From the NCBI GenBank assembly GCA_017447865.1, contig JAFSMO010000053.1, positions 1 through 38,723 of the forward strand: a stretch of DNA of 38,723 bases, written 5' to 3'. The notes beneath the pieces are model-generated. The model searched no databases and had not been told where the DNA came from. It saw only the letters and a list, made by a program, of their open reading frames with translations. Both the position numbers and the translations under genes were made by a program. Below, piece by piece: positions 1 through 8,614 of this stretch. Origin of the DNA: Thermoguttaceae bacterium. GTDB lineage: Bacteria; Planctomycetota; Planctomycetia; Pirellulales; Thermoguttaceae. How positions within the stretch are numbered: the stretch's first letter is position 1; every line of letters starts with the position of its first letter.

Positions 1-93
1 GATGACGATGACGACGACTCCGGAGACGACGATGACGTTGATGACGACGTTGACGACGATGACGACGACGAGTCCGGCGGATTCGACTTTTAA
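1..93 (+). CDS. C-terminal fragment of an aspartate-rich protein
   Basis: Frame 1 is open from the first base to a TAA at 91-93 and gives a 30-residue tail that is mostly Asp, with a few Ser, Gly and Val, ending in GGFDF. The GAC/GAT codon run is low-complexity. Acidic tails of this kind occur on several unrelated bacterial proteins, so the product cannot be named from this piece. The next gene follows on the same strand after about 40 bases and may share its transcript. Confidence 0.6.
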   Translation, partial: DDDDDDSGDDDDVDDDVDDDDDDESGGFDF

Positions 94-132
94 CGGGCCC
101 GTGAAAGAAATTCGGCCGTGAGGATTCCTCCC

Positions 133-1281
133 ATGCGTTCATCCTTCAGTTTGATTTTTGCGCTGCTTTTGGTCACGCTTCCCACGTTGGCGGCGGCGCT
201 CGATACGGTGATCTGGAAGCCGACGCCGGACTCGGAGCCGGTCACCACGGTCGGGCGGGTCCTGGTCGTTGCGCAGGATAAAAGTCTGCTGATTCAGGAA
301 CGGACCGGCGAAATTCATGCGGTGGAAACCGAAATGCTCGTGAAGGCGACGCGGAACACGCTGGAATTTACCCCCATGACGCAGGATGAGCTGGCGGAGT
401 CGTATCTGCCCCGGCTCCCGCAGGGGTTTCAAACGTGGAAAACCGACCATTTTGTTCTTTTCTACAAAACGTCCAAAGCGTACGCGCGCTGGTACGGGAT
501 CCTGCTCGAGCGGCTCTACACGGCATTTGAGGGGTTTTGGCTCAAGCAGGGGCTGACGCTCCGCGAGCCGGAATTCCCGCTTTTCTGCGTCATTTTCCCG
601 AACAGCGAGGAGTACCACGCCTTCGCGGACGCCCAGGGGGAGCACGTCGGGAAATCGGTCATCGCGTACTACAGTTTCATGACAAACCGCGTCATTTGCT
701 ACGATTTGAGCGGGCAGGAATCCGACCTGCAGGACGTCGGAAATGTGAATTTTACCTCTTACTCCCGGCAGATTTTGCAGCGGCCTAATGCTGAAAAGCA
801 GGTCGCGACGGTGATCCACGAGGCGACGCACCAGCTCGTGCACAATCGCGGGCTGGCGGTCCGGTTCGGCGACGTGCCGCTCTGGTATAACGAGGGGATC
901 GCGCTCTACTTCGAGTCTCCAAACCTCCGAAACGAAAAGGGCTGGTCGGGAATCGGCCGTCCCAACCCGTTCTGGCTTCCGTACTTCAAAGAATATTTGC
1001 AGCGGCGGCCGGAGGGACAGCTGAGACTGCTTTTGACGGACGATCAGCTTTTCCAGACGAATAATACGGTGCACGACGCGTACGCCGAGGCCTCAACGCT
1101 GACGTGGTTCCTGATCAAGACGCGGCCGAAACAGTTCGTCGAGTACTGCCGCAAAATGGGAGAGAAAAAGGTCCTGATTTGGGACTCGGCCGAAGAAAGA
1201 ATCGCCGAGTTTGAAGAAGTTTTCGGCCCGGTGGAGAAACTGGAAAAAGAGTTCGTGCGCTACGCGAAGCGGGTGAAATGA
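133..1281 (+). CDS. Exported DUF1570-like HExxH zinc metallopeptidase
   Basis: The N-terminus (MRSSFSLIFALLLV, then small residues ending in AAALD) is a Sec signal peptide, so the mature protein should be outside the cytoplasm. The core carries HEATH at residues 229-233, counted from this start, followed about 20 residues later by WYNEGIALYFE, which supplies the third zinc ligand Glu. This arrangement is typical of the gluzincin-like DUF1570/peptidase MA-like proteins that are abundant in planctomycetes; their substrate is unknown. An in-frame GTG at 118 would add five residues; the ATG at 133 was preferred because it gives a conventional signal peptide and has GAGG about 10 bases upstream. 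The gene converges on top6B across a short hairpin. The zinc motif is seen directly; the peptidase role is inferred. Confidence 0.8.
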   Translation: MRSSFSLIFALLLVTLPTLAAALDTVIWKPTPDSEPVTTVGRVLVVAQDKSLLIQERTGEIHAVETEMLVKATRNTLEFTPMTQDELAESYLPRLPQGFQTWKTDHFVLFYKTSKAYARWYGILLERLYTAFEGFWLKQGLTLREPEFPLFCVIFPNSEEYHAFADAQGEHVGKSVIAYYSFMTNRVICYDLSGQESDLQDVGNVNFTSYSRQILQRPNAEKQVATVIHEATHQLVHNRGLAVRFGDVPLWYNEGIALYFESPNLRNEKGWSGIGRPNPFWLPYFKEYLQRRPEGQLRLLLTDDQLFQTNNTVHDAYAEASTLTWFLIKTRPKQFVEYCRKMGEKKVLIWDSAEERIAEFEEVFGPVEKLEKEFVRYAKRVK

Positions 1282-1285
1282 TCAC

Positions 1286-1316
1286 GCGAGAGCCTCGCCC
1301 GGTGCGGGACTCTCGC
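1286..1316. terminator. Hairpin between convergent genes
   Basis: GCGAGAG (1286-1292) pairs with CTCTCGC (1310-1316), with an inner CCCG/CGGG helix. It lies between the stop of the peptidase gene (1281) and the stop of top6B (1326). There is no U-run on either side, so it may be only a stabilising 3' end or a weak bidirectional terminator. Confidence 0.35.
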
Positions 1317-1325
1317 GGCCGCCAT

Positions 1326-3365
1326 TTACGCTTCCGGTTTCTCTTCGGGCGTTTCTTCCGCCCTTTCTTCCGGCTTTTCTTCGGACTTGGCCGTGCGGTT
1401 GATCCGGTCCTCAATGTTCACGTTTTCCATGATCAAAACACTGCCGCCGTAATCCACCTCTTCCTCCTTTTCGACGATTTTGTTTCCATTTTCGTCGTAC
1501 TTCGCGTCGGCTTCTGAGGTCTTGATCTTCGCGACTTCCACCAGATTGTTCAGGACGGTGTAGTAGTCCTCGCCGTTGATCACATGGATCGCACGGGCGA
1601 CTTCCTGCAAGTAGCGCAAAAACTGCTGGCGGCGGTCCGCCTGCTCTTTGACCCTCTGGCGGCGCTTGAGGAAAAGCCCCAGCTTGCGTCCGGCGGTCTG
1701 AAGCGCCAGACGAATTTCCGTCATGATTTCCGGGTACGAGGCGATCGCTTCTTTCGACTCGCTCGTGAACGGGACCCAAACGCTCGCCAGGTGCACCATG
1801 ACCGTGATCGGGCCGCGGGGCAGGGAGCCTCGGGTCTGCTGCAGGCCGTAATTGCGCCAGTTCATGTTCATGATCGTCTGCGTGATGGCGCACGCGGAGA
1901 GCTGCGACTGGAGCGGCACGCGGTTCGCGTAGCGGAAAACGCTCATCGTCTGCCCCTCCGTAATATTCACGTTTTTCATCGCGGAGTAAAGCGCCATCAG
2001 GTCCTTCGGCTTCATCTTGGCGGGGGAAAGTCGCGTCGAAAGTTTGGAGGCTTTCAGGATCTTGTCCGCCCCGTCCGCGCCGATCCCCTGGAAAGTGTTC
2101 ATCAGGAACTGACGCAAGGTTCGGACGTCCGTTTCCTCCAGAAGCTCGCGGAGCAGGTCCGACGAAATGTTCTGCGTCACCGGCGCGCCGCCGTAAGCAA
2201 GCGCCACCTCGACCTGGAACGGGTTCCCGCGATAAACCGCCGGCGGACGGGTCGCTGCGGTGTAAAACTCGCCCGGAACGACCTGGTGGAGCCCCTTCAG
2301 AAGAAGCTCTTCCCCGATGGGCGAAATGCAGTCGGTCGAAGGATTCGGGATCTTCGTCTTCTGAATCACTTTGTGCAGCGTCTCGATCTCCTCGCGGGTC
2401 AAATCGGCCGGGTGGGCGCGCAGATTGATTTTCGCGGCCGCGCAGATCTGCTTGCAGAGCGAGGCGGAGACTTTCGAGAAATGATTCTCGAAGAAGCTGG
2501 TCATGCTCATTTCGGGCGCATGGCGCGCAATGTCGGCGAGCCGCCCTACCTCCACGCCGTACGGGTGAGGCTTGATCTCTTTCGGCTCTGGCGGGAGCTG
2601 GTTGGTCACGCGCTCGTAAACTTTTTCATCCTCGTCTTCCGGTCCTTTGTAGTGCAGACGCACGTGGGGGTTTGCGATGGCGGTCTGCTCCAGGTACTCG
2701 TCCACGCTGCCCCGGCCGCGGAGGTACTTCGCCTCCAGCTCGATTTCGACCCGGGTCCCGGTGGAGACTGGCAGCCAGTCGATCGCGTGTTCCTCGAAAA
2801 ATTTCGCCCGATCTTCCCGCGCAACGGGAACCAGCAGGCCGTCCCCATCGCCATTCAGGATCTCCGGGACGTTCCGCTTTGTGTTGATCTGGATCTCGTA
2901 GAAGTGCGTTTTGTTCGGGGACGTCTGCGAAACGATGCGGACGGGTTTTCCGGTCGTCAGCACGCCGTACATGCCGGCGGCGGAAATTCCGATCCCCTGC
3001 TGACCGCGCGACATGCGCATCCGGTGAAATTTGGAGCCATAGAGAAGTTTCCCGAAAACGTTTGGGATCTGCTTTTTGAGGATCCCCGGGCCGTTATCCT
3101 GCACATCGACTTTATAGCGGTTGGAGGCCGTTTCCGTGATTTTGACCCAGATCTCCGGGAGGATCCCCGCTTCTTCACAGGCGTCGAGCGAATTATCGAC
3201 CGCCTCCTTGAGCGTCGTGAGGAGCGCTTTCCGCGGATTATCGAATCCGAGAAGATGACGGTTTTTGGCGAAAAACTCGCTGATGGAGATTTCTTTCTGG
3301 CTCGCGGCCATGCTCTCGGCGGTTGCGCGCCTGGCCGGTTTTTCGGGAATAGTCGTATCGGTCAT
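1326..3365 (-). CDS. top6B: DNA topoisomerase VI subunit B (type IIB)
   Basis: A 679-residue protein with the GHKL ATPase signatures of Top6B: the N-box in [14 protein letters not shown] (about 53-66), DNGPGI (90-95) and the long [16 protein letters not shown] loop (119-134). These are followed by a transducer-like region, and the C-terminus is a Glu/Lys/Pro-rich tail after residue about 650. In the A2B2 enzyme the B subunit binds ATP and gates DNA passage, while the Spo11-like A subunit cuts DNA. Topoisomerase VI is mainly archaeal and plant, with sporadic bacterial lineages. No A subunit is encoded on either side here. A promoter-like pair lies at 3421-3448 and gives a leader of about 50 bases; no clear Shine-Dalgarno precedes the ATG. 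Confidence 0.93.
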   Translation of the reverse strand: MTDTTIPEKPARRATAESMAASQKEISISEFFAKNRHLLGFDNPRKALLTTLKEAVDNSLDACEEAGILPEIWVKITETASNRYKVDVQDNGPGILKKQIPNVFGKLLYGSKFHRMRMSRGQQGIGISAAGMYGVLTTGKPVRIVSQTSPNKTHFYEIQINTKRNVPEILNGDGDGLLVPVAREDRAKFFEEHAIDWLPVSTGTRVEIELEAKYLRGRGSVDEYLEQTAIANPHVRLHYKGPEDEDEKVYERVTNQLPPEPKEIKPHPYGVEVGRLADIARHAPEMSMTSFFENHFSKVSASLCKQICAAAKINLRAHPADLTREEIETLHKVIQKTKIPNPSTDCISPIGEELLLKGLHQVVPGEFYTAATRPPAVYRGNPFQVEVALAYGGAPVTQNISSDLLRELLEETDVRTLRQFLMNTFQGIGADGADKILKASKLSTRLSPAKMKPKDLMALYSAMKNVNITEGQTMSVFRYANRVPLQSQLSACAITQTIMNMNWRNYGLQQTRGSLPRGPITVMVHLASVWVPFTSESKEAIASYPEIMTEIRLALQTAGRKLGLFLKRRQRVKEQADRRQQFLRYLQEVARAIHVINGEDYYTVLNNLVEVAKIKTSEADAKYDENGNKIVEKEEEVDYGGSVLIMENVNIEDRINRTAKSEEKPEERAEETPEEKPEA

Positions 3366-3420
3366 CGTTTGTTCTGGTCTATATTAACTCAACTCCGTAA
3401 TTTATGAATGCTTTGCGTAT

Positions 3421-3448
3421 ATTATAGACTAAATTTAAAAAAAGTCCA
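3421..3448 (-). promoter_or_regulatory. Promoter of top6B
   Basis: Read on the minus strand, TGGACT (3443-3448) and an exact TATAAT (3421-3426) are separated by 16 bases in AT-rich DNA about 55 bases upstream of the top6B ATG. The -35 matches the consensus at 4 of 6 positions. Confidence 0.55.
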
Positions 3449-3459
3449 GCCCTGCCGGA

Positions 3460-3500
3460 AAGATTTTAAAATAAAGGAAAGCACCCGGCGAACCAGGTGC
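3460..3500 (-). terminator. Intrinsic terminator with UUCG tetraloop
   Basis: On the minus strand an 8-bp stem, GCACCUGG/CCGGGUGC with one U-G pair, closes on a UUCG tetraloop (3481-3500) and is followed by a T-rich tract (TTTCCTTTATTTT). It lies 59 bases past the stop of the last gene of the secretin operon and before the top6B promoter, so it isolates the two units. Confidence 0.82.
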
Positions 3501-3558
3501 TTTTCAATTCATTCATCGAAACTCAATAGTCTATGGGAAATTTACAGGACGGGCTGTT

Positions 3559-4179
3559 TCAATAGCCCCAACCGCGACCCATACTGCCACTGTAAGCATT
3601 GCGGGAACGATTCGGTCCCGTGGCAGTCCGGAAATCACGCGCGGCCTGTTCGGAATTGACCTGGTAAACGAAGTCAGGCGCAATGACGACGCGGTTCGCG
3701 ATTTGTTCCGGATCCATCGTCGGATCGTCGGCGTAGAATTTCTGGAGCCACATCACGACGTTCGCGCGGCGCGTTTCGTCGATCTGAAGCAGCTCACGGT
3801 TTTCTGCCGGGTCGTTCGTCTTTTCGGACATTTCGATCACGATCGGGAACGGCACGTGCGGCAGACGACGGGCGATTTGGGTCATGTGGTCGCGTCCCAT
3901 CGGGTTCAGGTTCGCGGTTTTTCCGACAAATTCGTAGTCGTACATGATGAAGTCGGCGGCTTCCGCGTTCGTCTGCTGGGTTTCCCAGAAGGCGTCAGAG
4001 ACTTGCCCGAGCGGGAAAGGACGATCGTAAGGCGGCATCGCGGGCTTCCCTTTCTTCGCGAAACATCCGCCACCTCCGCAACAACTGTTGCAGGGGAACC
4101 CGGCGTTAACGAGAGAGGCGCTCAATACTACAAGCGTCAAAACGCTTAAAATCCAATGTTTTTTCTGAATTCCGGCCAT
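3559..4179 (-). CDS. Exported Cys-rich protein, downstream partner of the secretin
   Basis: A 206-residue protein with a Sec signal peptide (KKHWILSVLTLVVLSASLVNA) and a mature N-terminus with a cysteine cluster (CNSCCGGGGC). The central part, with EFVGKTANLNPMGRDHM, IVIEMSEKTND and ETRRANVVMWLQ, resembles the layout of an OmpA-like peptidoglycan-binding fold, in which a polar strand is followed by a helix with conserved Arg residues; this is suggestive only. The C-terminus is Gly/Arg-rich and ends in GRGWGY. The gene follows the secretin gene on the same strand after a 165-base gap with a long hairpin, and ends before a strong terminator. I do not recognise a named family. A role anchoring or capping the secretin at the cell wall is inferred from position only. 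Confidence 0.75.
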   Translation of the reverse strand: MAGIQKKHWILSVLTLVVLSASLVNAGFPCNSCCGGGGCFAKKGKPAMPPYDRPFPLGQVSDAFWETQQTNAEAADFIMYDYEFVGKTANLNPMGRDHMTQIARRLPHVPFPIVIEMSEKTNDPAENRELLQIDETRRANVVMWLQKFYADDPTMDPEQIANRVVIAPDFVYQVNSEQAARDFRTATGPNRSRNAYSGSMGRGWGY

Positions 4180-4266
4180 TATATAAACCCTTTATGAAAG
4201 GTTGATTCTTTTTTGAAAAATGAGGAAGAACCTGAAAGCTGCGTCTTCCTTGACAGCAGGTTTTAG

Positions 4267-4332
4267 GGGAAGCATCTAAAATTCGTTCTGATGAATTGGG
4301 CAGTTTTCGGAACGAATCTTAAAATGCTTCCC
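4267..4332 (-). promoter_or_regulatory. Long imperfect hairpin in the secretin operon mRNA
   Basis: GGGAAGCAT (4267-4275) pairs with ATGCTTCCC (4324-4332) and ATTCGTTC (4281-4288) with GAACGAAT (4310-4317), with an AT-rich internal loop and a 21-base apical loop. It starts 11 bases after the secretin stop on the transcribed strand. No U-run follows, so it may be an mRNA processing or stability element, or a partial attenuator that sets the ratio of secretin to the downstream protein. Confidence 0.5.
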
Positions 4333-4343
4333 GAGGGTCTTTA

Positions 4344-6242
4344 TCAGTGACCGTAAGGTCCGCTGATGATGGCTGATCCGCCGTTCAGGTAACGGTTACG
4401 GAGGTTAGGCCAAACCGTTCCGCGGTAGTCGAGGGTCGGGTTCCCTTCGAGGCGGCCCATGACGTGGGTCTCGAAGTTGGTCGGTTCCGTCACATCGAAG
4501 CCTGGAAGCGGCGGGACTTCATCCGGTTCCATCGGAGCAACCAGTTCCGGAGAAACGAGGATCACCATTTCACGTTCGCCGCGAGACTTGCTGCGATGGC
4601 CGATGAGGTCGCTGATGATCGGAACATTGCTGGCTTTGTTGGCCGAGTAATTGTCTTCCAAAATCGTCGCGAGGCAGAAGGTCTGGCCTTCACGCATCTG
4701 CACCTGGCTGTTCAGCGTACGGGAATCGAGGTTCGGAACGCCGGAGATCTCGTTTCTTTCGTCGCCCAGAGAACTGAATTCCGAGGAAATGTCCAGGTAG
4801 ATCAGATCCTTTTCCATGACGGTCGGCGTGAAGTTGATGACCGTACCGTAAGGACGGAAGCCGGTCGTGACGGCACTTGCCCCGCTGACACCCGTGATGG
4901 TCGGGACCGGGATCTCACCGCCGGTGGTGAACGTCGCGGAGGTGCCGCTCGTTGCGACCAGAGTGGATTCACTCATCTGACGGACGACGCCTTTGGTGAC
5001 GAGGTAGTCGATCCCGATTTTCACGTCAGCACTGTTGAAGGAAATCAGTCCGCCGCCGCCAGTCAGGGCACCCATCAGGCTTTGAATGAGGATCTTGTCT
5101 CCGTCGAAGCTCAGCGCGAAGTCAACGCCGCTGGAGCTGCCGCCGCTGCGGGACAGGTCAGCCAGTTTCACCTTCAGAGCGACCGTCTGCACACCAGGAA
5201 TACGCATCTGGTTGATGACGATCAGCCCCTTCTGATTCGGGAGACCCGTTTCTTCATCCAGGTAGACCGCCTGATTGCTGTACTGATTATCGTTCTGGTC
5301 CATGTCCTCTCTCACAATACGGAGGATTTCAGAAGCTTCTTCAGCACTGCGGGCCTGACCACGAAGGATCAGTTTATTCGCGAGAAGGATGAGGGAAATC
5401 TTGCTGTTCGGGAACAGCTTCGCGATCTGGTTTTCCAGAATCTTGAACTGTTCTGCACGACGGTCACGAATCGACGGGTCCGGCATGGTGTTCACGGTAA
5501 ATGTAACCGGTTTGAACGTGCCATCTTCGAACCAGAAGGTGACATGCGTTGAACCAACGGCACGCCCGATGATCGAGATTTCACGCGGGTTGAACTGGAT
5601 GATGTCACAAACCGACGGGTCCACGATCGCGGTGCGGTACAAATTGTAACGAGTGCGAAGGACGATGCTGCGATTGGTGATCACTTTCAGTTCTTCCGTT
5701 TCACGGTAGATGGTGAACGGACCTACGGTCTCGTTTTCGTCCTCATCCAAAGCCTGTTCGGAATTGTTTCCGATCGGAGATTTGACTTCCGCGACTTTGG
5801 GCGCCTGAACGGGATTCACTTGAGTGACGATGCTGGAGGAATTCTGGGTTCCTTCAGAAAACGGATTGCTGAGCGGAGCTGCAGACTGAGTTTTGCGCTC
5901 GGGAGCCTTGCTTTGAGCGTGGGCCAGATTCTGAGGTTTCTGAGCCGCGGTCTCTTTGGCAGGCTTCGCTTTCGCAGAGGTCTGTACTTTGGCGGCCGGA
6001 GCTGGAGTCACTTTGGGAGTGACCAAGACCGATTGCTCCTTGCTTTCGGCAGACGTAAACTGAATGGTTTTGTCGCCATTCTGGGTCTGGCCGTAAGTCG
6101 TCTGGACGCATTCAAAAATCAAATCGGCGTCGCTTGGAGTCTCTGCTCTCAACAGATTTCCCATCATTCCCAGAAGGATCCCGGCTGAAAACAGCGAGAT
6201 GATTCCAGGAGTTCTAAATAATTTTTTTGCCTGATTAATCAT
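4344..6242 (-). CDS. Secretin with pilus-assembly N domain and BON domain (CpaC/RcpA-like)
   Basis: From this start the protein has 632 residues: a signal peptide (MINQAKKLFRTPG, a hydrophobic core, then LLRA/ETP), a Pro/Ala/Lys/Gln-rich linker to about residue 165, a pilus-assembly N-terminal domain (KVITNRSIVLRTRYN, about 185-250), a BON domain (about 260-315), and a secretin domain with VQTVALKVKLADLSR, GGEIPVP, GTVINFTPTV and the terminal REMVILVSPELV. Such secretins form outer-membrane channels for Tad/Flp-type pili or type II-like export. An ATG 39 bases further upstream is in frame; the inner ATG was chosen because it gives a normal signal peptide and has AGGG 7-8 bases upstream. No ATPase, prepilin peptidase or inner-membrane gene lies nearby, so its machine must be encoded elsewhere. 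It sits between two small exported Cys-containing proteins. Confidence 0.9.
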   Translation of the reverse strand: MINQAKKLFRTPGIISLFSAGILLGMMGNLLRAETPSDADLIFECVQTTYGQTQNGDKTIQFTSAESKEQSVLVTPKVTPAPAAKVQTSAKAKPAKETAAQKPQNLAHAQSKAPERKTQSAAPLSNPFSEGTQNSSSIVTQVNPVQAPKVAEVKSPIGNNSEQALDEDENETVGPFTIYRETEELKVITNRSIVLRTRYNLYRTAIVDPSVCDIIQFNPREISIIGRAVGSTHVTFWFEDGTFKPVTFTVNTMPDPSIRDRRAEQFKILENQIAKLFPNSKISLILLANKLILRGQARSAEEASEILRIVREDMDQNDNQYSNQAVYLDEETGLPNQKGLIVINQMRIPGVQTVALKVKLADLSRSGGSSSGVDFALSFDGDKILIQSLMGALTGGGGLISFNSADVKIGIDYLVTKGVVRQMSESTLVATSGTSATFTTGGEIPVPTITGVSGASAVTTGFRPYGTVINFTPTVMEKDLIYLDISSEFSSLGDERNEISGVPNLDSRTLNSQVQMREGQTFCLATILEDNYSANKASNVPIISDLIGHRSKSRGEREMVILVSPELVAPMEPDEVPPLPGFDVTEPTNFETHVMGRLEGNPTLDYRGTVWPNLRNRYLNGGSAIISGPYGH

Positions 6243-6383
6243 GGAACTGCCCTGTCCAATATTTCTGGAATACTTTTCCATGTATTCCGTTGGAAAATGT
6301 GTTAAAAAAACTACGATGGTTTGTCTCGTCAGGATTTTTGGAAGAAAAAACCCGACGAAAATGGGAATCGGTGTACCTGGATT

Positions 6384-6821
6384 CTATTTGTTTTCATCCA
6401 GATCACTGTCGAAAACTTCAGAAGGGGAACGAAGTTTCAGACCAGTGAAAGGTGCAACGTACTCCGTCATCGTTTTCTGTGAGTAAATCCCAGGCCAAAA
6501 ATAGGTATATTGACGTGGAACCGGGAATTTATAACTGCCATTGGTACGACAGTTAAAACACGCGGTCGCGGAAAGATTCGCTCTCAACCCATTATGGGAT
6601 GGAGAGGCGCATTCGCTGCAGCCGCATTCGCAACATGGCGTGACGTAAACGGAACCAGGTACCATCCCATCCGGAATAATGTATTCCGTATCCGGACTGG
6701 TCGCAAGTATCGTATTACCCACAATTTTGTCCTGAGCAAACCCTAAAGTCGCAAACACAAATAATTGAAGTGCCGCAAATCCCAGGAGGATTCCAGAACG
6801 GTGAAGTTTTAAAACGTTCAT
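6384..6821 (-). CDS. Small exported Cys-rich protein upstream of the secretin
   Basis: A 145-residue protein with a signal peptide (MNVLKLHRSGILLGFAALQLFVF, cleavage after GFAQ). The mature part has a dense cysteine cluster (TPCCECGCSEC) and a second one (ACFNC), then an aromatic-rich stretch (YTYFWPGIY) and an acidic C-terminus. The closely spaced cysteines could form disulfides outside the cytoplasm or bind metal. AAAGGA lies about 9 bases upstream of the ATG. It is the first gene of the secretin operon, with a gap of about 100-140 bases before the secretin start. I do not recognise the family. Cysteine clusters on both proteins flanking the secretin suggest a shared extracytoplasmic assembly; this is inference. 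Confidence 0.72.
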   Translation of the reverse strand: MNVLKLHRSGILLGFAALQLFVFATLGFAQDKIVGNTILATSPDTEYIIPDGMVPGSVYVTPCCECGCSECASPSHNGLRANLSATACFNCRTNGSYKFPVPRQYTYFWPGIYSQKTMTEYVAPFTGLKLRSPSEVFDSDLDENK

Positions 6822-6883
6822 TTTTAAAATCCTTTTTAGTGAACGATCCTGTGAATAAATATTTTTTTATCCACCTCGGTGTA

Positions 6884-6913
6884 ATTATCGGTAGAAACTT
6901 ATTTATTTGTAAA
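6884..6913 (-). promoter_or_regulatory. Candidate promoter of the secretin operon
   Basis: On the minus strand TTTACA (6908-6913) and GATAAT (6884-6889), each 5 of 6 to consensus, are separated by 18 bases. They lie in the strongly AT-rich gap 6822-7089, about 65 bases upstream of the first gene of the operon. I see nothing else in that gap. Confidence 0.5.
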
Positions 6914-7089
6914 GTAATTTTTATCGTTTTTTGGAGAATAATTAAAATAAATGGAAAATTTTCTCTACATGGAATAACTGGAAGGAAATGTTGCACGGTC
7001 GTGAGGAAAAAACGGAATTTTTTGGGATTTTGCGACAATCTGGGAAAGATGGATAAAGAAATGGCTTTGTTGCCTGGACGGTTGGACCA

Positions 7090-8112
7090 CTATTTTCCTG
7101 AAAAAATGCCCAGACTTTTCCAGAGGTTATGTGTCACACTGGCCAGGGAAATCGTCTCCGGGGCCTCGGGAAGGGGCACAAAAGTCCCGTCCGGGAAGAG
7201 TTCCGCATCCAGCGCGGACCGGTGCGCCACGATCGGCACGCCCGCCGCGGCCGCTTCCAGAGCCGTCAGACCGGAGCCGGGAGTCGTCTGCGGGATCCAT
7301 AAAACATCAAAAAAAGGAAGAATTTCACGAAAATCTTTCCGAAACGGCAGAAAACGCACGATGTTTTCGCGCTCGTACTGGCACGTGAAGTCTGCGACGT
7401 TGTGCCGCTCACGCTCGGTAAGCGGGTTCAGACGGCGGGCCGGCGGGTTTTCCAGATCCGGATCCAGGAACAAAAGCCGCATTTGCGGGTGCACCCGCAC
7501 GATGGAATCGATCGACCAGATGGCCCACTGCCAGCGTTTCCAGCGGGAAATCGGCCCGACGCACGCGACGAGCAGGGCGTCTTCCGGGAACCCAACCTCC
7601 GCAAGGAATTCCGCACGAGTTTTCAAACCGGCCTTTGGCGGAACCTCCAGCACATCGTGGACCACTTGCCAGTTTCCCTGGTTTCCGGCTTCCAGGGCCG
7701 CGTCACGCAGAGCGGCGGAATTGGCTTCGACCCGCGAAAAACGGCGGAGGATCGGGAGGCGCCGCGCGAAAGCGTCCTGGTGGCGAAGCACCGCGGAACG
7801 GCATACATTATAATATTGTGCGAGATGCAGACCCGGCGCGAGCAGTTCCGTCCCCCAGACCTGAACCTCGCGGGGCTTGAGGCGAAGTTTCCGTGCGGTG
7901 AGCAGGATCCGCCAGAACGGCTCCAGCGCGAAGTGAACATTCAGCTCGTGGATCTGTGCGATCCCCTCGAACGACTGCCGGACCTCGGGCAAAACCGGCT
8001 GAAACGTGAAAATGTGCGACTCCATCCCTTCCCGGGCCAAACTCCTCGCCCGTACGCGGAGCTGGGCCGTGTTTCCGCAGGGGTGCAGGGATGGGATCAG
8101 ATGGAAGAACAT
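7090..8112 (-). CDS. GT4-type glycosyltransferase
   Basis: A 340-residue protein with the GT-B layout of glycosyltransferase family 4. The N-terminal half begins FFHLIPSLHPCGNTAQLRVRARSLAREG, as acceptor-side domains often do. The donor domain contains VACVGPISRWKR (about 196-207), and near the C-terminus PGSGLTALEAAAAGVPIVAH, which corresponds to the nucleotide-sugar-binding Glu region. The gene starts 15 bases after the stop of the GNAT gene, which itself starts one base after the sulfatase-fold gene, so the three should be co-transcribed. It probably adds a sugar to a glycan or lipid; donor and acceptor are unknown. There is no signal peptide, so it is cytoplasmic or membrane-peripheral. 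Confidence 0.82.
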   Translation of the reverse strand: MFFHLIPSLHPCGNTAQLRVRARSLAREGMESHIFTFQPVLPEVRQSFEGIAQIHELNVHFALEPFWRILLTARKLRLKPREVQVWGTELLAPGLHLAQYYNVCRSAVLRHQDAFARRLPILRRFSRVEANSAALRDAALEAGNQGNWQVVHDVLEVPPKAGLKTRAEFLAEVGFPEDALLVACVGPISRWKRWQWAIWSIDSIVRVHPQMRLLFLDPDLENPPARRLNPLTERERHNVADFTCQYERENIVRFLPFRKDFREILPFFDVLWIPQTTPGSGLTALEAAAAGVPIVAHRSALDAELFPDGTFVPLPEAPETISLASVTHNLWKSLGIFSGK

Positions 8113-8127
8113 TTCGGCGGCTTCCCC

Positions 8128-8613
8128 TTACAAAATCTTGTGCCAGAGCCCGACGTCCATGAAGCAGCCGAATTTGCAGCCGACCTCGGGGAGGTGCGCC
8201 TTTTTGATGAGGCCGAAACTTTCGTGCAGGCGGACGCTCCGCTCGTTCGGCAGGGTGATGCACGCCACGACCGCGTGGATCTCCTCGTTTTCTTCGAGCA
8301 GACGGAAAAGTTTCTCGTAAAGGCGGTGACCGACGCGGCTCTCGACGTGCTCGGGGTGAACGTAGATCGAAAGCTCCGCGGTCCGGTGCCAGGCGGTACG
8401 CGTCCGGAAAATGTCGGCGTAGCAGTAACCCACGATTCGACCGTTTTCCTCAAAGCCGAGCCAGGGGAAATGCTGCGTCACCCGCCGCACGCGGTTGGCC
8501 ATCTCCTCAACGGACGGGAGGGTTTCTTCCGTCGTGAAAGTCGTATTCAGCACGTAATGACCGTAAACTTCAAGCAGTTGCGGCGCATCTTCGGGAGTTA
8601 CAAAACGAATCAT
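8128..8613 (-). CDS. GNAT acetyltransferase, PAT/MddA-like
   Basis: A 161-residue protein with the order typical of phosphinothricin/methionine-sulfone acetyltransferase-like GNATs: IRFVTPEDAPQLLEVYGHYV at the start, TTFTTEE, GYCYADIFRTRTAWHRTAELSIYVHPEH in the middle, a GHRLYEKL acetyl-CoA helix and LPNERSVRLHESFG near the end. The family acetylates small amines with acetyl-CoA; the natural substrate here is unknown. The ATG lies one base after the stop of the upstream sulfatase-like gene, and its ribosome-binding region falls inside that gene's poly-Lys codons (A/G-rich), which suggests translational coupling. In the operon it may N-acetylate an amino sugar or amino acid used by the neighbouring glycosyltransferase; this is inference. 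Confidence 0.85.
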   Translation of the reverse strand: MIRFVTPEDAPQLLEVYGHYVLNTTFTTEETLPSVEEMANRVRRVTQHFPWLGFEENGRIVGYCYADIFRTRTAWHRTAELSIYVHPEHVESRVGHRLYEKLFRLLEENEEIHAVVACITLPNERSVRLHESFGLIKKAHLPEVGCKFGCFMDVGLWHKIL

Positions 8614-8614
8614 T

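Noticed and set aside
1584..3407. 607-residue plus-strand frame opposite top6B
   Set aside because: It is antisense to a clear Top6B with all GHKL motifs; its Arg-rich, low-motif translation is typical of a shadow in GC-rich DNA.
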